From the NCBI GenBank assembly GCA_025355105.1, contig JANYAE010000129.1:1-40579 (forward strand): a stretch of DNA of 40,579 nucleotides, read 5' to 3'. How positions within the stretch are numbered: the first letter of the stretch is position 1; each line of letters starts with the position of its first letter. Positions 16,387 through 24,880 of the stretch are shown piece after piece. Under the pieces are notes generated by a model. That model worked only from the letters and a program-made list of their open reading frames with translations, ran no database searches and was not told the origin of the DNA. The translations under genes were made by a program, and so were the position numbers. The stretch is from Pseudomonadota bacterium (GTDB lineage: Bacteria; Pseudomonadota; Gammaproteobacteria; Steroidobacterales; Steroidobacteraceae).

Positions 16387-17907
16387 ATGAACAGACTGAT
16401 CAGCCTCCTACCCATCGCCCTGCTGATGGCGGCCTGCGCCGCCGGGCCGGACTACCGGGCGCCTGAGGGCACCGCCGCGGTGGTTCAGAACGCACAGGCG
16501 GCGGACTTCGTGTCCCGCGATCCCGAAGCGGACTGGTGGCAGGAGTTCGGCGATGACGAACTCGATCAGCTCGTGCGCCGGGCGCTCACCGCCAATCTGG
16601 ACCTGCGCGGTGCGCTCGACCGGGTGCGTGCGGCGCGGGCCGTGTTCGTCGACCGGCGCCTGGACTACGCGCCGCACGTTCGCCTGGATGGTGACTACGT
16701 CCGCAGCAAGCAGCAGATCCCAGGTGCCGGTGCGGACCGGATCGACCTTCGGAGCGACTCGCTCGGCTTCGACGCGGCCTGGGAGCTCGACCTGTTCGGC
16801 CATGTGCGCCGTTCGGTGGAGGCCGCGCGCGCTGAGCTCGGCGCCGAGCAGGCCCAACTTCGAGACGTCGAGGTGACGGTGGCCGCCGAGGTGGCGAGGA
16901 ACTACTTCGAGCTGCGCGGCGCGCAGAAGCGGCTCAAGGTCGCGCGCGACAACCTGAGGAGCGAACGGCAGTCGCTTGACCTCACGCAACTGCGTGCCGA
17001 TGTGGGACGCGGCTCGGACCTGGACGTCGCGCGGAGCCGCGCGCGCCTGAAGGCCACCGAGGCGACGGTCCCGATGCTCGAGACTGCCGAACGACAGGCA
17101 GACTACCGGCTCGCCGTGCTGCTGGGCCAGCGGCCGGGGAGCCTGGATGCGGAGCTCGGGGCGATACCGGTCGCGAGCTACGCCCGCGAGCTGCCGATCG
17201 GCGACCCGACCGAGCGGCTGCGCCGCCGGCCGGACGTGCGGGCCGCCGAACGCCAGCTGGCCGCCGCCACCGCACGTGTCGGCGTGGCGACGGCGGACCT
17301 CTTTCCGCGGGTCAGCATCAGCGGCTTCGTCGGCTTCCTGTCCGGCGACGTCACCCGGCTGTTCGCCACGTCCGCTGGCCATGATGCCCGCGCATGGTCG
17401 GTCACGCCGACGCTGAGCTGGGCCGCGTTCGACATGGGCTCGGTCGCCGCGCGAGTGCGCGCCGGCAGGGCGCAGGCGGACGCGGCCGCTGCGAACTACG
17501 AGAAGGTGGTGCTGACCGCGCTCGAGGAGGCCGAGAACAGCTTTCTCGCCTACAGCAAGCGACAGCTGCAGCTTCGCAGCCTCGGCGAGCAGGCCGCCGC
17601 GTCACGTCAGGCAGCCGAGCTTGCCGACTTGCAGTATCGCGAGGGGAGCGCCGACTTCCTCGTGCTGCTCGATGCGCAGCGGACCCAGCTTGAGGCCGAG
17701 GACGCGGTGGCCCGCTCCGAAACGGCGGTCAACGTCGCGGTGGTCGCGATCTACAAGGCGCTCGGCGGCGTCGGGCAGCGGTCGCCACCGGCCGTGGCCG
17801 ATGCGGTGGCCGGACCCTCGCCGCACACGGACGTGCCCGCCGCGCCCGGCGACGCGCCAACGGGCCCGCGCGATCACGCCGCGGCGTTCGTCGCAGTCGG
17901 GCCGTGA
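16387..17907 (+). CDS. Outer-membrane channel lipoprotein of RND pump (NodT/OprM family)
   Basis: A 506-residue outer-membrane factor. It begins with a lipoprotein signal whose lipobox is LMAAC (Cys about residue 17) followed by AAGPDYRAP, the classic OprM/OprN start. Two repeats of the OEP domain follow: DWWQEFGDDELDQLVRRALTANLDL in the first half, and RRRPDVRAAERQLAAATARVGVATADLFPRVSISGFVG in the second, with long coiled alpha-barrel stretches. The Pro/Ala-rich C-terminal ~45 residues go beyond the usual end. AAGGAA lies before the ATG, 45 nt after the pump gene. Its stop overlaps the start of the MlaC-like gene (TGATG), so the operon continues past the usual three genes. Confidence 0.95.
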   Translation: MNRLISLLPIALLMAACAAGPDYRAPEGTAAVVQNAQAADFVSRDPEADWWQEFGDDELDQLVRRALTANLDLRGALDRVRAARAVFVDRRLDYAPHVRLDGDYVRSKQQIPGAGADRIDLRSDSLGFDAAWELDLFGHVRRSVEAARAELGAEQAQLRDVEVTVAAEVARNYFELRGAQKRLKVARDNLRSERQSLDLTQLRADVGRGSDLDVARSRARLKATEATVPMLETAERQADYRLAVLLGQRPGSLDAELGAIPVASYARELPIGDPTERLRRRPDVRAAERQLAAATARVGVATADLFPRVSISGFVGFLSGDVTRLFATSAGHDARAWSVTPTLSWAAFDMGSVAARVRAGRAQADAAAANYEKVVLTALEEAENSFLAYSKRQLQLRSLGEQAAASRQAAELADLQYREGSADFLVLLDAQRTQLEAEDAVARSETAVNVAVVAIYKALGGVGQRSPPAVADAVAGPSPHTDVPAAPGDAPTGPRDHAAAFVAVGP

Positions 17908-18587
17908 TGGAACGCCACCTCCGCATCCCGTTGGCCGCCGTCCTGGCGCTCACCGTTCTGGCCGGTCGCCCGGCCGTCGCGTCGCCGCCGCCGCCGCTAC
18001 TGGTGGCCACGGCGGCCGCAACGACCGCCACCGACCCGCAGTCGGTGATGACCGATGTCTCGGCACGACTCTTCGCGGCGCTTGACAGCAACCGCGCAGC
18101 GCTGCGCCGGAACCCCGAGGCCGTCTATCCGATCGTCGAGCAGATCGTCTTCCCGCACTTCGATCTGGAGTACGCCACCCAGCTCGTGCTGGCGCAGCAC
18201 TGGCGCTCGGCGACGCCGCAGCAGCGCCAGCGCTTCATCGATGCATTGACGCATGCGCTGCTGCGGACCTACGGCAGCGCCCTCGTCGACGCGACGGCTG
18301 ACCGTCTCAGGGTGCTGCCGTTCCGGGGTGATCCCGGCGCGCCGCAGGTCACGGTGCGGACCGAGGTAACGCGCTCCAGTGGCAGCGTGCTTGCGGTGGA
18401 GTACCGCCTGCACCGGAGCGCGGCGGAGTGGAAGGCGTTCGACGTCGTCATCGAGGGCATCTCCTACGTACGCAACTACCGTGCGGACCTTGACGCCGAG
18501 ATCTCGGCCAGGGGCCTTGATGCCGTCATCCACCGGATCGAAACGCAAGGGCTCGCGCCGGTGCGCGCCGAGAGCAGGGGGCAGTGA
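17907..18587 (+). CDS. MlaC/Ttg2-like periplasmic lipid-binding protein
   Basis: A 226-residue exported protein of the MlaC (toluene tolerance Ttg2/Tgt2) family. A signal peptide (HLRIPLAAVLALTVLAGRPAVA) precedes the MlaC domain, with the family stretch AVYPIVEQIVFPHFDLEYATQLVLAQHWRSATPQQRQRFIDALTHALLRTYGSAL and the later beta region EYRLHRSAAEWKAFDVVIEGISYVRNYR. MlaC shuttles phospholipids between outer and inner membrane with MlaA and MlaFEDB, none of which is present. The ATG at 17907 overlaps the stop of the channel gene; a GTG at 17904 is an alternative. Being coupled to an RND pump suggests envelope protection or direct cooperation with efflux, which is inference. Confidence 0.88.
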   Translation: MERHLRIPLAAVLALTVLAGRPAVASPPPPLLVATAAATTATDPQSVMTDVSARLFAALDSNRAALRRNPEAVYPIVEQIVFPHFDLEYATQLVLAQHWRSATPQQRQRFIDALTHALLRTYGSALVDATADRLRVLPFRGDPGAPQVTVRTEVTRSSGSVLAVEYRLHRSAAEWKAFDVVIEGISYVRNYRADLDAEISARGLDAVIHRIETQGLAPVRAESRGQ

Positions 18588-18823
18588 TGGCCATGAGGCT
18601 TCCTTTGGCAAGCGGCTACGACGCGCGGGTGCTGCGCGACCGTCTGCCGCGAATGCTGATCACCGATCGCACCGACCGGCCTGAGGGCGCGGATCGCGGA
18701 TCTACCCTGCTGGCGCCGGAGTCAAGGCCGGTGCTGCAAGCCGCCGCGGTGATCTCGGCCGTCGCGCTCGGGGGCCTCGCGATCGTCGCAGTCGCGTTGC
18801 TCGCGGCAGTGAGGCTGCCTTGA
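18587..18823 (+). CDS. Small single-helix membrane protein in efflux operon
   Basis: A 78-residue protein whose ATG at 18587 overlaps the MlaC-like stop (TGATG); a GTG at 18584 is an alternative. The first half is charged (SGYDARVLRDRLPRMLITDRTDRPEGADRG) and the last ~30 residues are one hydrophobic helix (VLQAAAVISAVALGGLAIVAVALLAAVRLP). It is a C-tail-anchored or single-span inner-membrane protein of no family I recognise. Tight coupling on both sides supports that it is translated. It might be an accessory subunit for the pump or the lipid protein. Confidence 0.55.
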   Translation: MAMRLPLASGYDARVLRDRLPRMLITDRTDRPEGADRGSTLLAPESRPVLQAAAVISAVALGGLAIVAVALLAAVRLP

Positions 18824-19395
18824 GGCCTGCGGCGCCGCGCGGTCGACCGCGCGGTAGCGTCGCCGTGATCGCGCGCAGCACAGTGCCGATGCAGGCCGCC
18901 GGGAATACCGGCCGGCGGGCCATGGGGCCGCGCCAGCTGCAGATGTTCGCAGTCATCGTCGCCCTGACGCTGCTCGGCGGCGGCGCCGTGGCCGCCGCGG
19001 CAGAACGCGCGGCGCCGCAACCGATCGACGGTGCGCGGCCGGATGCCACGCTTGAGCTCAGCGAGGGCCGCCTCGCAACCGGGCTTGACTACATGTGGGG
19101 CAGAGGACAACTGAGGTTTCATGCCGGTCACCATGCGTTCCACATCTCCGGCGCGCCGGTGGCGGACGTCGGCTCGCCCACGCTGTCCGCGATCGGCAAG
19201 GTCTACCACCTGACGCAACTCTCCGACTTTTCCGGCACCTACAGCGCCCTGAACCCGGTTACCGCAGCAGATCGTGGCGATGCAGCGGTTCCGATGCGCA
19301 ACGAGCACGGCGTCCTGCTCATACTGCATGTCGCTGCCGCGACGCCGCCGGGAATCCGCACACCAGGCAGCGTGCGGATTCAGCTGAACGAGTAG
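18820..19395 (+). CDS. Exported protein, possibly EipA/DUF1134-like
   Basis: A secreted protein of unsettled start. The frame opens at TTG 18820, overlapping the previous stop; the ATG at 18922 gives a better signal peptide (MFAVIVALTLLGGGAVAAAA, cleavage before ERA) and a 157-residue product, so it is the more likely start. The mature part reads as a compact beta domain: LATGLDYMWGRGQLRFHAGHHAFHISGAPVADVGSPTLSAIGKVYHLTQLSDFSGTYSALNP, then MRNEHGVLLILHVA and VRIQLNE. This layout reminds me of the EipA/DUF1134 group of periplasmic envelope-integrity proteins, but the match is from memory and weak. Operon position suggests an envelope role with the MlaC-like protein. Confidence 0.6.
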   Translation: MRPAAPRGRPRGSVAVIARSTVPMQAAGNTGRRAMGPRQLQMFAVIVALTLLGGGAVAAAAERAAPQPIDGARPDATLELSEGRLATGLDYMWGRGQLRFHAGHHAFHISGAPVADVGSPTLSAIGKVYHLTQLSDFSGTYSALNPVTAADRGDAAVPMRNEHGVLLILHVAAATPPGIRTPGSVRIQLNE

Positions 19396-19671
19396 GCAGC
19401 GCGCCACGGCATGCGTGCGGCCGTTGCCCTCAGGCCGCGATGGCGCTGCATTCGACTGCGAGAGCATGGCTGTCACGACGGAGCGTGGTCGATCGAACGC
19501 CCGCGATTCACGCCGACGTCGCAGGTCGCAACCCGGCTGAAGATGCTGAATCCGTTTGGCCGCCAATCGCCTGCTGCACCGCAGCGTACCCCCATGATGC
19601 GAACGAAGTTGAATTCACCCACAGTTCGGTCAAAGTCGCAGACGCCACTGACCTCGCTGAGGGGAGAGCGC

Positions 19672-20235
19672 ATGAGATGGCCGGCGTATCCATCGGCGTT
19701 GCTGCTGCTTGCGCTCTCCGCGGCGGCGGCCGACCTCCTGCAAAATCCGCCTCCGGTGCGGCCGTTCTCGGGGTACGCGAGCTACGAGCTCAAGAGCCTC
19801 GAGTTCGCGCCGGAGCTCGCGGCAAACAAGGACACCGAAGGCGCAGTCGCGCAGCTGCGCACGAACGTAGACGCGCGCCTCGCGCCGGTCGTCGGCCACT
19901 GGAACGAGCTGGTGCAGCAAAGTGCCAGCCCGGAGACGCCGCAGATCGTGCCGCGCATCGTCCGCCTCAGATACAGCAGCAGCGAGAAGCGTTGGGCCGC
20001 TGGTGCCTTTTCCGGAAAGTCGGAAGTCGTCCTGACCATCACCTTCGTCGAGAGTCCTGGAAATACGGTGGTCGCCGAGCCGGCGTTTTACCAGAGCGCG
20101 GCCGCCATGAGCGGCGCCTGGACGTTTGGCGGCGCCGACAACGCGATGCTCGGTCGAGTGGTCCGAATCGCGGAGGAATACTTGAACGCCAATTTCGGCC
20201 AGGCGGTCGGCGGGCGAACCGGACGCTCCCGGTAG
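19672..20235 (+). CDS. Exported protein resembling DUF4410/DUF3313-type proteins
   Basis: A 187-residue protein with a very strong ribosome site (GAGGGGAG, 5 nt spacing) before ATG 19672; the longer frame to 19411 is not protein-like. A signal peptide (RWPAYPSALLLLALSAAAA) is followed by a mature domain with FSGYASYELKSLEFAPELAANKDTEGAVAQLRTNVDARLAPVV, a central IVPRIVRLRYSSSEKRWAAGAFSGKSEVVLTITFVES and a helical end DNAMLGRVVRIAEEYLNANF. The order (fusion-like beta strands, GAFSGKS, then a helix) recalls DUF4410/DUF3313 lipoproteins, though there is no lipobox. It is 276 nt after the previous gene and may be in the same transcript. Function unknown. Confidence 0.65.
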   Translation: MRWPAYPSALLLLALSAAAADLLQNPPPVRPFSGYASYELKSLEFAPELAANKDTEGAVAQLRTNVDARLAPVVGHWNELVQQSASPETPQIVPRIVRLRYSSSEKRWAAGAFSGKSEVVLTITFVESPGNTVVAEPAFYQSAAAMSGAWTFGGADNAMLGRVVRIAEEYLNANFGQAVGGRTGRSR

Positions 20236-20902
20236 CGCTGGCGTCGTCTTCAGCTGGTCGCTCACGCGGCGGCGGTAGCGCCGCCAAACGAGAGCGGCGC
20301 GCGGCCGCACGAGCTGGTGCGCTAGGGGAGACACTGGGGGGGCAGATGAGCGTTTCGAGACGTGGCTCGCTCGCGCCGCTTGTCGCCGGCGCAGCGACGA
20401 CTCCCATGACGTCGCTCGCGCGCACCGAGCATACGGCGCCGTACCTGGGACCCAGAGCCACTCGGCAGCGGATGGTCTTGGCGAAGCGCCTTGGGTGGCA
20501 GGTCGCCGAGCAAGGGCAGGGCGCCTCGTCCGCGCGGAAGCGGCAGTCGATCAGTGACGCCGGGCACTACGTCCGGCAGGAGCGGCCGAAGTCCGTGACC
20601 GCGACCGTAGTCGAGTCTGTTCTGAGCGAGCGCCCGTGACCGGGCGGATGGTTGTCGCGACGCAATTGTCCCGGCCTAGTGCTCCCCGGCGGCCAAAGGG
20701 ATTTGAAAAGTTTGTGGGCCGACGCCGGGCCCGCGCGGTAGAGTGGTGCGCGCTCGCACGCCCGGCCGCGGGTGAGGGGCCGCGCGTTTGGCGTCGGGAA
20801 ATCCGGCGATGGTCACGACCAACTCCCGGCCGTGCCGGGTTCAGTGCACCGCCGCAGTTGCGGCTCTGTCCGAATAGCCCTCCGAACTAGAAGGGGAAGC
20901 CC
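20236..20902. other. Intergenic region, no firm gene
   Basis: About 670 nt between the exported protein gene and the lipoprotein gene. One open frame (ATG 20346 to 20639, 97 codons) follows a G-run that could bind ribosomes, but its product is of low complexity (many R, S, T, A) with no motif; I treat it as unsupported. The promoter of the lipoprotein gene should be in the right part. Confidence 0.4.
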
Positions 20903-21520
20903 ATGACGACGATGTTTCGGCGCTCAAGCCTGCTCGCTGCCGTGTTTGCATGCCTGATGATTCTGGCGTGTGCACCGATGAAGGAGCCGGCGCAGGCCGC
21001 TCTAGACGATGCGAACTCCGCGCTCAAGCAGATTGCCCCGGACGGCCTGAAGTTCGCGCCCGCCGAATTTGCGACCGTGAGCGACCAGGTCGCGACCATG
21101 CAGGCGGCCTTTGACAAGCAGGACTACCAGACCGTGCTGAACATGGTACGCAAGGTGGCCCCTAACCTGAAGCTGGTGGCCGGCACGATTGCCAACAAGA
21201 AGAGCGAGGCCGTGATCGCACTGAAGCAGCAGTGGGGAGAGCTGTCGCGCGACATACCTGCCTCGGTCTCCTCCGTCGAGACCCGGATCGCCGAACTCAG
21301 CAAGGCACACAAGCTGCCGAAGCAGGTTAGCAAGGACGCGCTCGCCGCTGCGGGCGCCGCGGTCGATGCCGCCAAGCAGGGCTGGGCTGAGTCGCAAAGT
21401 GCGCGCACATCAGGCAACCTCGAGGACGCAGTCGCCAAGGGCAAAGCGACGCAAGCGACGCTGGCCGAGCTCATGAGCTCACTCGCGATCGCGAGTCCGC
21501 GCGCTGCAACGAAGCCATAG
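20903..21520 (+). CDS. Helical lipoprotein, unknown function
   Basis: A 205-residue predicted lipoprotein. The signal ends in the lipobox LMILAC (Cys about 23) followed by APMKEP; no Asp at +2, so outer-membrane sorting is expected. The rest is rich in A, K, Q and E with long amphipathic helices and weak internal repetition (ALDDANSALKQIAPDGLKFAPAEFATVSDQVATMQAAFDKQDYQTVLNMVRKVAPNLKL). This resembles tetratricopeptide-poor helical-bundle lipoproteins of unknown role. AAGGGGAAG lies 3 nt before the ATG. It is a single gene 164 nt before the ABC transporter operon, with no evident tie to it. Confidence 0.75.
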   Translation: MTTMFRRSSLLAAVFACLMILACAPMKEPAQAALDDANSALKQIAPDGLKFAPAEFATVSDQVATMQAAFDKQDYQTVLNMVRKVAPNLKLVAGTIANKKSEAVIALKQQWGELSRDIPASVSSVETRIAELSKAHKLPKQVSKDALAAAGAAVDAAKQGWAESQSARTSGNLEDAVAKGKATQATLAELMSSLAIASPRAATKP

Positions 21521-21684
21521 GGGGCCATGAGTCAACGCTGGCGCAGCAGGCGCGACGGGGGCGACAGCGCTCGGCGACTGTTAGAACTGCGCGCTGAAGG
21601 GGCGTCGCCCGGAGCGGTCGGCGATGGGCTCCGACAGATCATGCCAGTGACGAGCGAACTCACGCCAACCAGCACGGAGGCCGC

Positions 21685-22932
21685 ATGGCCAGGAGATTGA
21701 GAGTTGCCGCCGCGATGCTGCTCGGTGCTGCGGTCGTCTCCATTCCGGTGGCTGCAGCCGCGCCCGGAGTGACCGAAGGAGCGCCGATCGTCTTCGGCGC
21801 GGCGCTGTCGCTAACCGGAAAGTACTCGATTGACGGCAAGACCACGCAGCAGGGCTACGACCTGGCGGTTCAGCGCGTTAATGAGATGGGCGGGGTGAAG
21901 GTCGGCGGCCAGGCGCACAAGCTGAAGATTGTCTACTACGACGACGAGTCGACGTCCTCCCGTGGAGCGCAATTGGTCGAGCGGCTGATCAGCCAGGATG
22001 GCGTGCAATTCGTGCTCGGCCCATACAGCTCAGGTCTCACCAAGGCGATCGCGCCGATCACGGAGAAGTACAAGATCCCGATGATCGAGGCCAACGGCGC
22101 TGACCGGGCGCTGTTCACCAACGGCTACCGGTACCTCTTCGCGGTGCTCAACACCTCGGACAATTACCTGCGGCCAGCCGTGACCCTGGTCGCGGAAGCC
22201 ACCCAGAAGGCCGGGCACGAGCCGAAGGCGGTCAGGGTCGGGGTCGTCATCGAGAATGACGACTTCTCCCAGGACGTGCGCGACGGTGCCGTCGAGGAGG
22301 CCAAGAAGTGGGGCATGCAGCTCGTCGTCGACGACAAGCTGCCGCCGGAGTTGAACGACATGTCGTCGGCGCTGACGAAGGTGAGAGCCCTGAAGCCGGA
22401 CCTGCTGATCGTCTCCGGCCACGCGAAGGGTGCCGTGCTGGCGATCCGCCAGGTTTCGGAGCAGCTGGTCGGTGTCCACGCGCTTGCTCTGACGCAGTGT
22501 GACTCGGCGCAGATCATCGAGAAATTTGGCAAGGCGGCCGAATACGCTCTATGTGCCGCTCAGTGGGACCGAAGCCTCGCCTACAGTGACCGCTGGTTCG
22601 GGACCGCGGAGAATTACGCACAGCGATTCGAGAAGGAATACAAGGATCCCGCAACCTACGAATCTGCCGAATCGGCCGCCGCCGTCCTGACTTTTGTGGA
22701 CGCGATAGAGCGGGCCGGTTCATTGGACCGCGAGAAGGTGAGGGACGCCATCGCCGGAACCGATCTGATGACCTTCTTCGGTCCGATCAAGTTCGATCCG
22801 AGCGGCAAGAATGTGGCCAAATCGATGGTGCTCTACCAGGTCCAAAACGGCAGGTATGCGGTGGTCGCGCCGGGCAAGTGGGCGAAGGCGAGGCCCATAT
22901 ATCCGGCTCCTGCCTGGGACCAGCGGCAATAG
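21685..22932 (+). CDS. ABC transporter substrate-binding protein, Leu/Ile/Val-type
   Basis: A 415-residue periplasmic binding protein of the type I (LivK-like) fold. A signal peptide (RLRVAAAMLLGAAVVSIPVAAAA) is followed by the family opening IVFGAALSLTGKYSIDGKTTQQGYDLAVQRVNEMGGV. Later come YYDDESTSSRGAQLVERLISQDGVQFVLGPYSSGLTKAIAPITEKYKIPMIEANGA and the VLTFVDAIERAGSLDREKVRDAIAGTDLMTFFGPIKFDPSGKN hinge region. GGAGG precedes the ATG. It is first of five transporter genes in tandem. The ligand may be an amino acid, amide, betaine-like compound or aromatic acid; the type I family is too broad to say. The GrdB-like gene at the operon's end suggests an amino-acid derivative. Confidence 0.93.
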   Translation: MARRLRVAAAMLLGAAVVSIPVAAAAPGVTEGAPIVFGAALSLTGKYSIDGKTTQQGYDLAVQRVNEMGGVKVGGQAHKLKIVYYDDESTSSRGAQLVERLISQDGVQFVLGPYSSGLTKAIAPITEKYKIPMIEANGADRALFTNGYRYLFAVLNTSDNYLRPAVTLVAEATQKAGHEPKAVRVGVVIENDDFSQDVRDGAVEEAKKWGMQLVVDDKLPPELNDMSSALTKVRALKPDLLIVSGHAKGAVLAIRQVSEQLVGVHALALTQCDSAQIIEKFGKAAEYALCAAQWDRSLAYSDRWFGTAENYAQRFEKEYKDPATYESAESAAAVLTFVDAIERAGSLDREKVRDAIAGTDLMTFFGPIKFDPSGKNVAKSMVLYQVQNGRYAVVAPGKWAKARPIYPAPAWDQRQ

Positions 22933-22964
22933 CAGAGGCTGCGGCGCGCAAGCGCCAGCGTCCG

Positions 22965-23879
22965 ATGGACGGTGGGATGATGGGCAACCTTATGCTGCTG
23001 CTTGATGCGCCTGGCCTCAATCTGCAGCTGCTGGTCGACGGCGTGCTGGTCGGTGCGATCTTCGCGCTGGTGGCCTACGGTATGGCGCTCGTCTGGGGCG
23101 TCATGAATCTGATCAACGTCGCTCAGGGCGAGCTTGTACTGCTCGGCGGCTACGTCGTGTTCTTCGGCACCAAGGCCGGCATTGCCCCGCTGGTCGCGAT
23201 TCCGGTGGCTGCGGCGATCGTCGCGACGATCGGCTGGGCGCTTTACCGGGTCGTGATCTACAGGGTCGTGGAGCGGGACCCCTTCAGCTCGATCCTCGCG
23301 ACCTTTGGGCTCAGCATTGTGATTCAGCAGCTGGCCAACCAGCTCTTTGGCGCGGATGTGCGGACGGTGGAGTCGGGGTTGGGTAGCCTGCTGGTCGCGC
23401 ACGGCATGCTGACCGTGGCGCGAGTCAAGCTGCTGGCCTTCGTGAGCGCCATCCTGCTCGGATCGTTGCTGGTCTGGTTCATGCGGGCGACGCGACTTGG
23501 GCAGGCGATTCGCGCCACCGCGCAGAACAGCCGCGCGGCGCGCACGCTAGGCGTCAACACCGACCGCGTCTACGCCGCGACCTTTGCCATCAATGGCGCG
23601 ATCTGTGGCGCGGCCGGAGGACTGGTTGCGATGACCTGGATGGTTCATCCCTATGCGGGCCTCGGCTACACGGTCCGCTCGTTCATGATCGTGGTCGTGG
23701 CGGGGCTGGGGAGTCTCGGGGGTGTCGCCCTTGCAGGCGCCGGCTTGGGGATCGCGGAAAACTACGCCGGATTCCTGTTCGGTGCGGAATACCAGACCGC
23801 CTTCGTGTTCTCGCTTCTCGTCGTCATCCTGGTCACGCGCAACCTGTGGCTCAAGCGACAGCGCCGGTACTTGCGATGA
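22965..23879 (+). CDS. Branched-chain amino acid-type ABC permease, LivH-like
   Basis: A ~304-residue inner-membrane permease. It opens LNLQLLVDGVLVGAIFALVAYGMALVWGVMNLINVAQGELVLLGGYV, the LivH signature, and contains the conserved cytoplasmic loop FMRATRLGQAIRATAQNSRAARTLGVNTDRVYAATFAINGAICGAAG, which contacts the ATPases. About eight helices are seen. ATG 22965 is the chosen start; ATGs at 22977 and 22980 are nearly as good because GGTGGG lies before them. The frame also overlaps the end of the binding-protein gene if a far-upstream ATG were used, which is unlikely. Its stop overlaps the LivM-like start. Confidence 0.92.
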   Translation: MDGGMMGNLMLLLDAPGLNLQLLVDGVLVGAIFALVAYGMALVWGVMNLINVAQGELVLLGGYVVFFGTKAGIAPLVAIPVAAAIVATIGWALYRVVIYRVVERDPFSSILATFGLSIVIQQLANQLFGADVRTVESGLGSLLVAHGMLTVARVKLLAFVSAILLGSLLVWFMRATRLGQAIRATAQNSRAARTLGVNTDRVYAATFAINGAICGAAGGLVAMTWMVHPYAGLGYTVRSFMIVVVAGLGSLGGVALAGAGLGIAENYAGFLFGAEYQTAFVFSLLVVILVTRNLWLKRQRRYLR

Positions 23880-24880
23880 AAAGGCGCGGGAGACGGGCCG
23901 CGCTCTACACGGCACTTGCCGCGGCCGCGATCGTGGCGCCTTGGCTGTTCCCCTCGTACGCAACACAATTCGCGTTTCTGTGCCTCATGGTCGTGTTTGC
24001 CGTGACGTGGGACATGGTCGGCGGCCAGATGGGCTACAACTCCTTCGGCAACATTCTCTTCTTCGGCATCGGCGCCTATGCGTGCGCGGTGGTTCAGCGG
24101 GACTCCGGGTTCGGCTACGCCCCCGGATTCGCCGTGGGAGTCGCTGTCGGCGCTTGCGCCGGGACGCTGGCCGCCGCGGTTCTCGGGCCGGGCATTCTCG
24201 CGCTTCGTGGCCACTACTTCGCGATCGGCACGCTCGGACTGGGGGTCGCCGCGGCCGACATCGCCGCCGGCTGGCACTACATCGGCGCCGGGTCCGGCAT
24301 GACCACGCCGCTGTTTCCGGGCGCGATCCAGGATCGGGCGAAGTTCTTCTATTTCCTCCTGCTCGCTCTTGCCGTCGTGACTTTCGTGACGTCGCGGCGT
24401 CTGTACCAGGGACGCTTCGGCCTGGTCCTCAACGCGATTCGCGACGACGAAGGCAAGGCGGAGGCCATGGGCCTGCGCACGACGGGCTACAAGACCATGG
24501 CCTGGTGCGTCGCAGCGTTCTTCCTGAGCATCAGCGGCGCGGTGGCGGGAAACCTGGTCGGGTACATCGACCCGCGCGACTTCGCCTTCGCGGGTTCGAC
24601 CTACGGGGTCTGGATGATCCTGATGGCGATCGTGGGTGGCCGAGGGACCGTGTGGGGGCCGGTGATCGGCGCCTTTGTCTTTCACATTACGCAGGAGGTG
24701 TTCTGGACCTATCTGCTCGGCTGGCAGCGCGTCGCCATGGGGCTCTTCATTCTGGTGGTCGTCGTCTACTTTCCGTCGGGAATCGTCGGCAGCCTTCGCA
24801 CGAGGGCACCGCGACCGGGCGGCACGGAGCGCGAGGTCCTTCCGGAACGCGCGGTCGTTGATCCGACGCGGCGTCAATGA
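23876..24880 (+). CDS. Branched-chain amino acid-type ABC permease, LivM-like
   Basis: A 334-residue second permease of the same importer. ATG 23876 overlaps the LivH-like stop (ATGA) and gives the basic start KRRGRRAALY before the first helix. Family signatures are GGQMGYNSFGNILFFGIGAYACAVV, LRGHYFAIGTLGLGVAAADIAAGWHYIGAGSGMT and the coupling loop YQGRFGLVLNAIRDDEGKAEAMGLRTTGYKTMAWCVAAFFLSISGAVAGNLVGYIDP. About nine helices are seen. The ~30-residue tail after the last helix is charged and variable. Its own stop overlaps the first ATPase gene (ATGA), showing tight coupling. Confidence 0.93.
   Translation: MKRRGRRAALYTALAAAAIVAPWLFPSYATQFAFLCLMVVFAVTWDMVGGQMGYNSFGNILFFGIGAYACAVVQRDSGFGYAPGFAVGVAVGACAGTLAAAVLGPGILALRGHYFAIGTLGLGVAAADIAAGWHYIGAGSGMTTPLFPGAIQDRAKFFYFLLLALAVVTFVTSRRLYQGRFGLVLNAIRDDEGKAEAMGLRTTGYKTMAWCVAAFFLSISGAVAGNLVGYIDPRDFAFAGSTYGVWMILMAIVGGRGTVWGPVIGAFVFHITQEVFWTYLLGWQRVAMGLFILVVVVYFPSGIVGSLRTRAPRPGGTEREVLPERAVVDPTRRQ

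Noticed and set aside
19095..20639. 514-codon plus-strand frame
   Set aside because: It overlaps the secreted protein and the DUF4410-like gene in another frame; its product is Arg/Ala-rich and has no family traits. Only a by-product of high GC.
20346..20639. 97-codon frame after a G-run
   Set aside because: The G-run could bind ribosomes, but the product is low-complexity and without motif; not strong enough to call a gene.
21610..21633. CGGAGC/GCTCCG hairpin before the transporter operon
   Set aside because: Only 6 bp with a 12-nt loop and no T-tract; such stems are common in GC-rich DNA.
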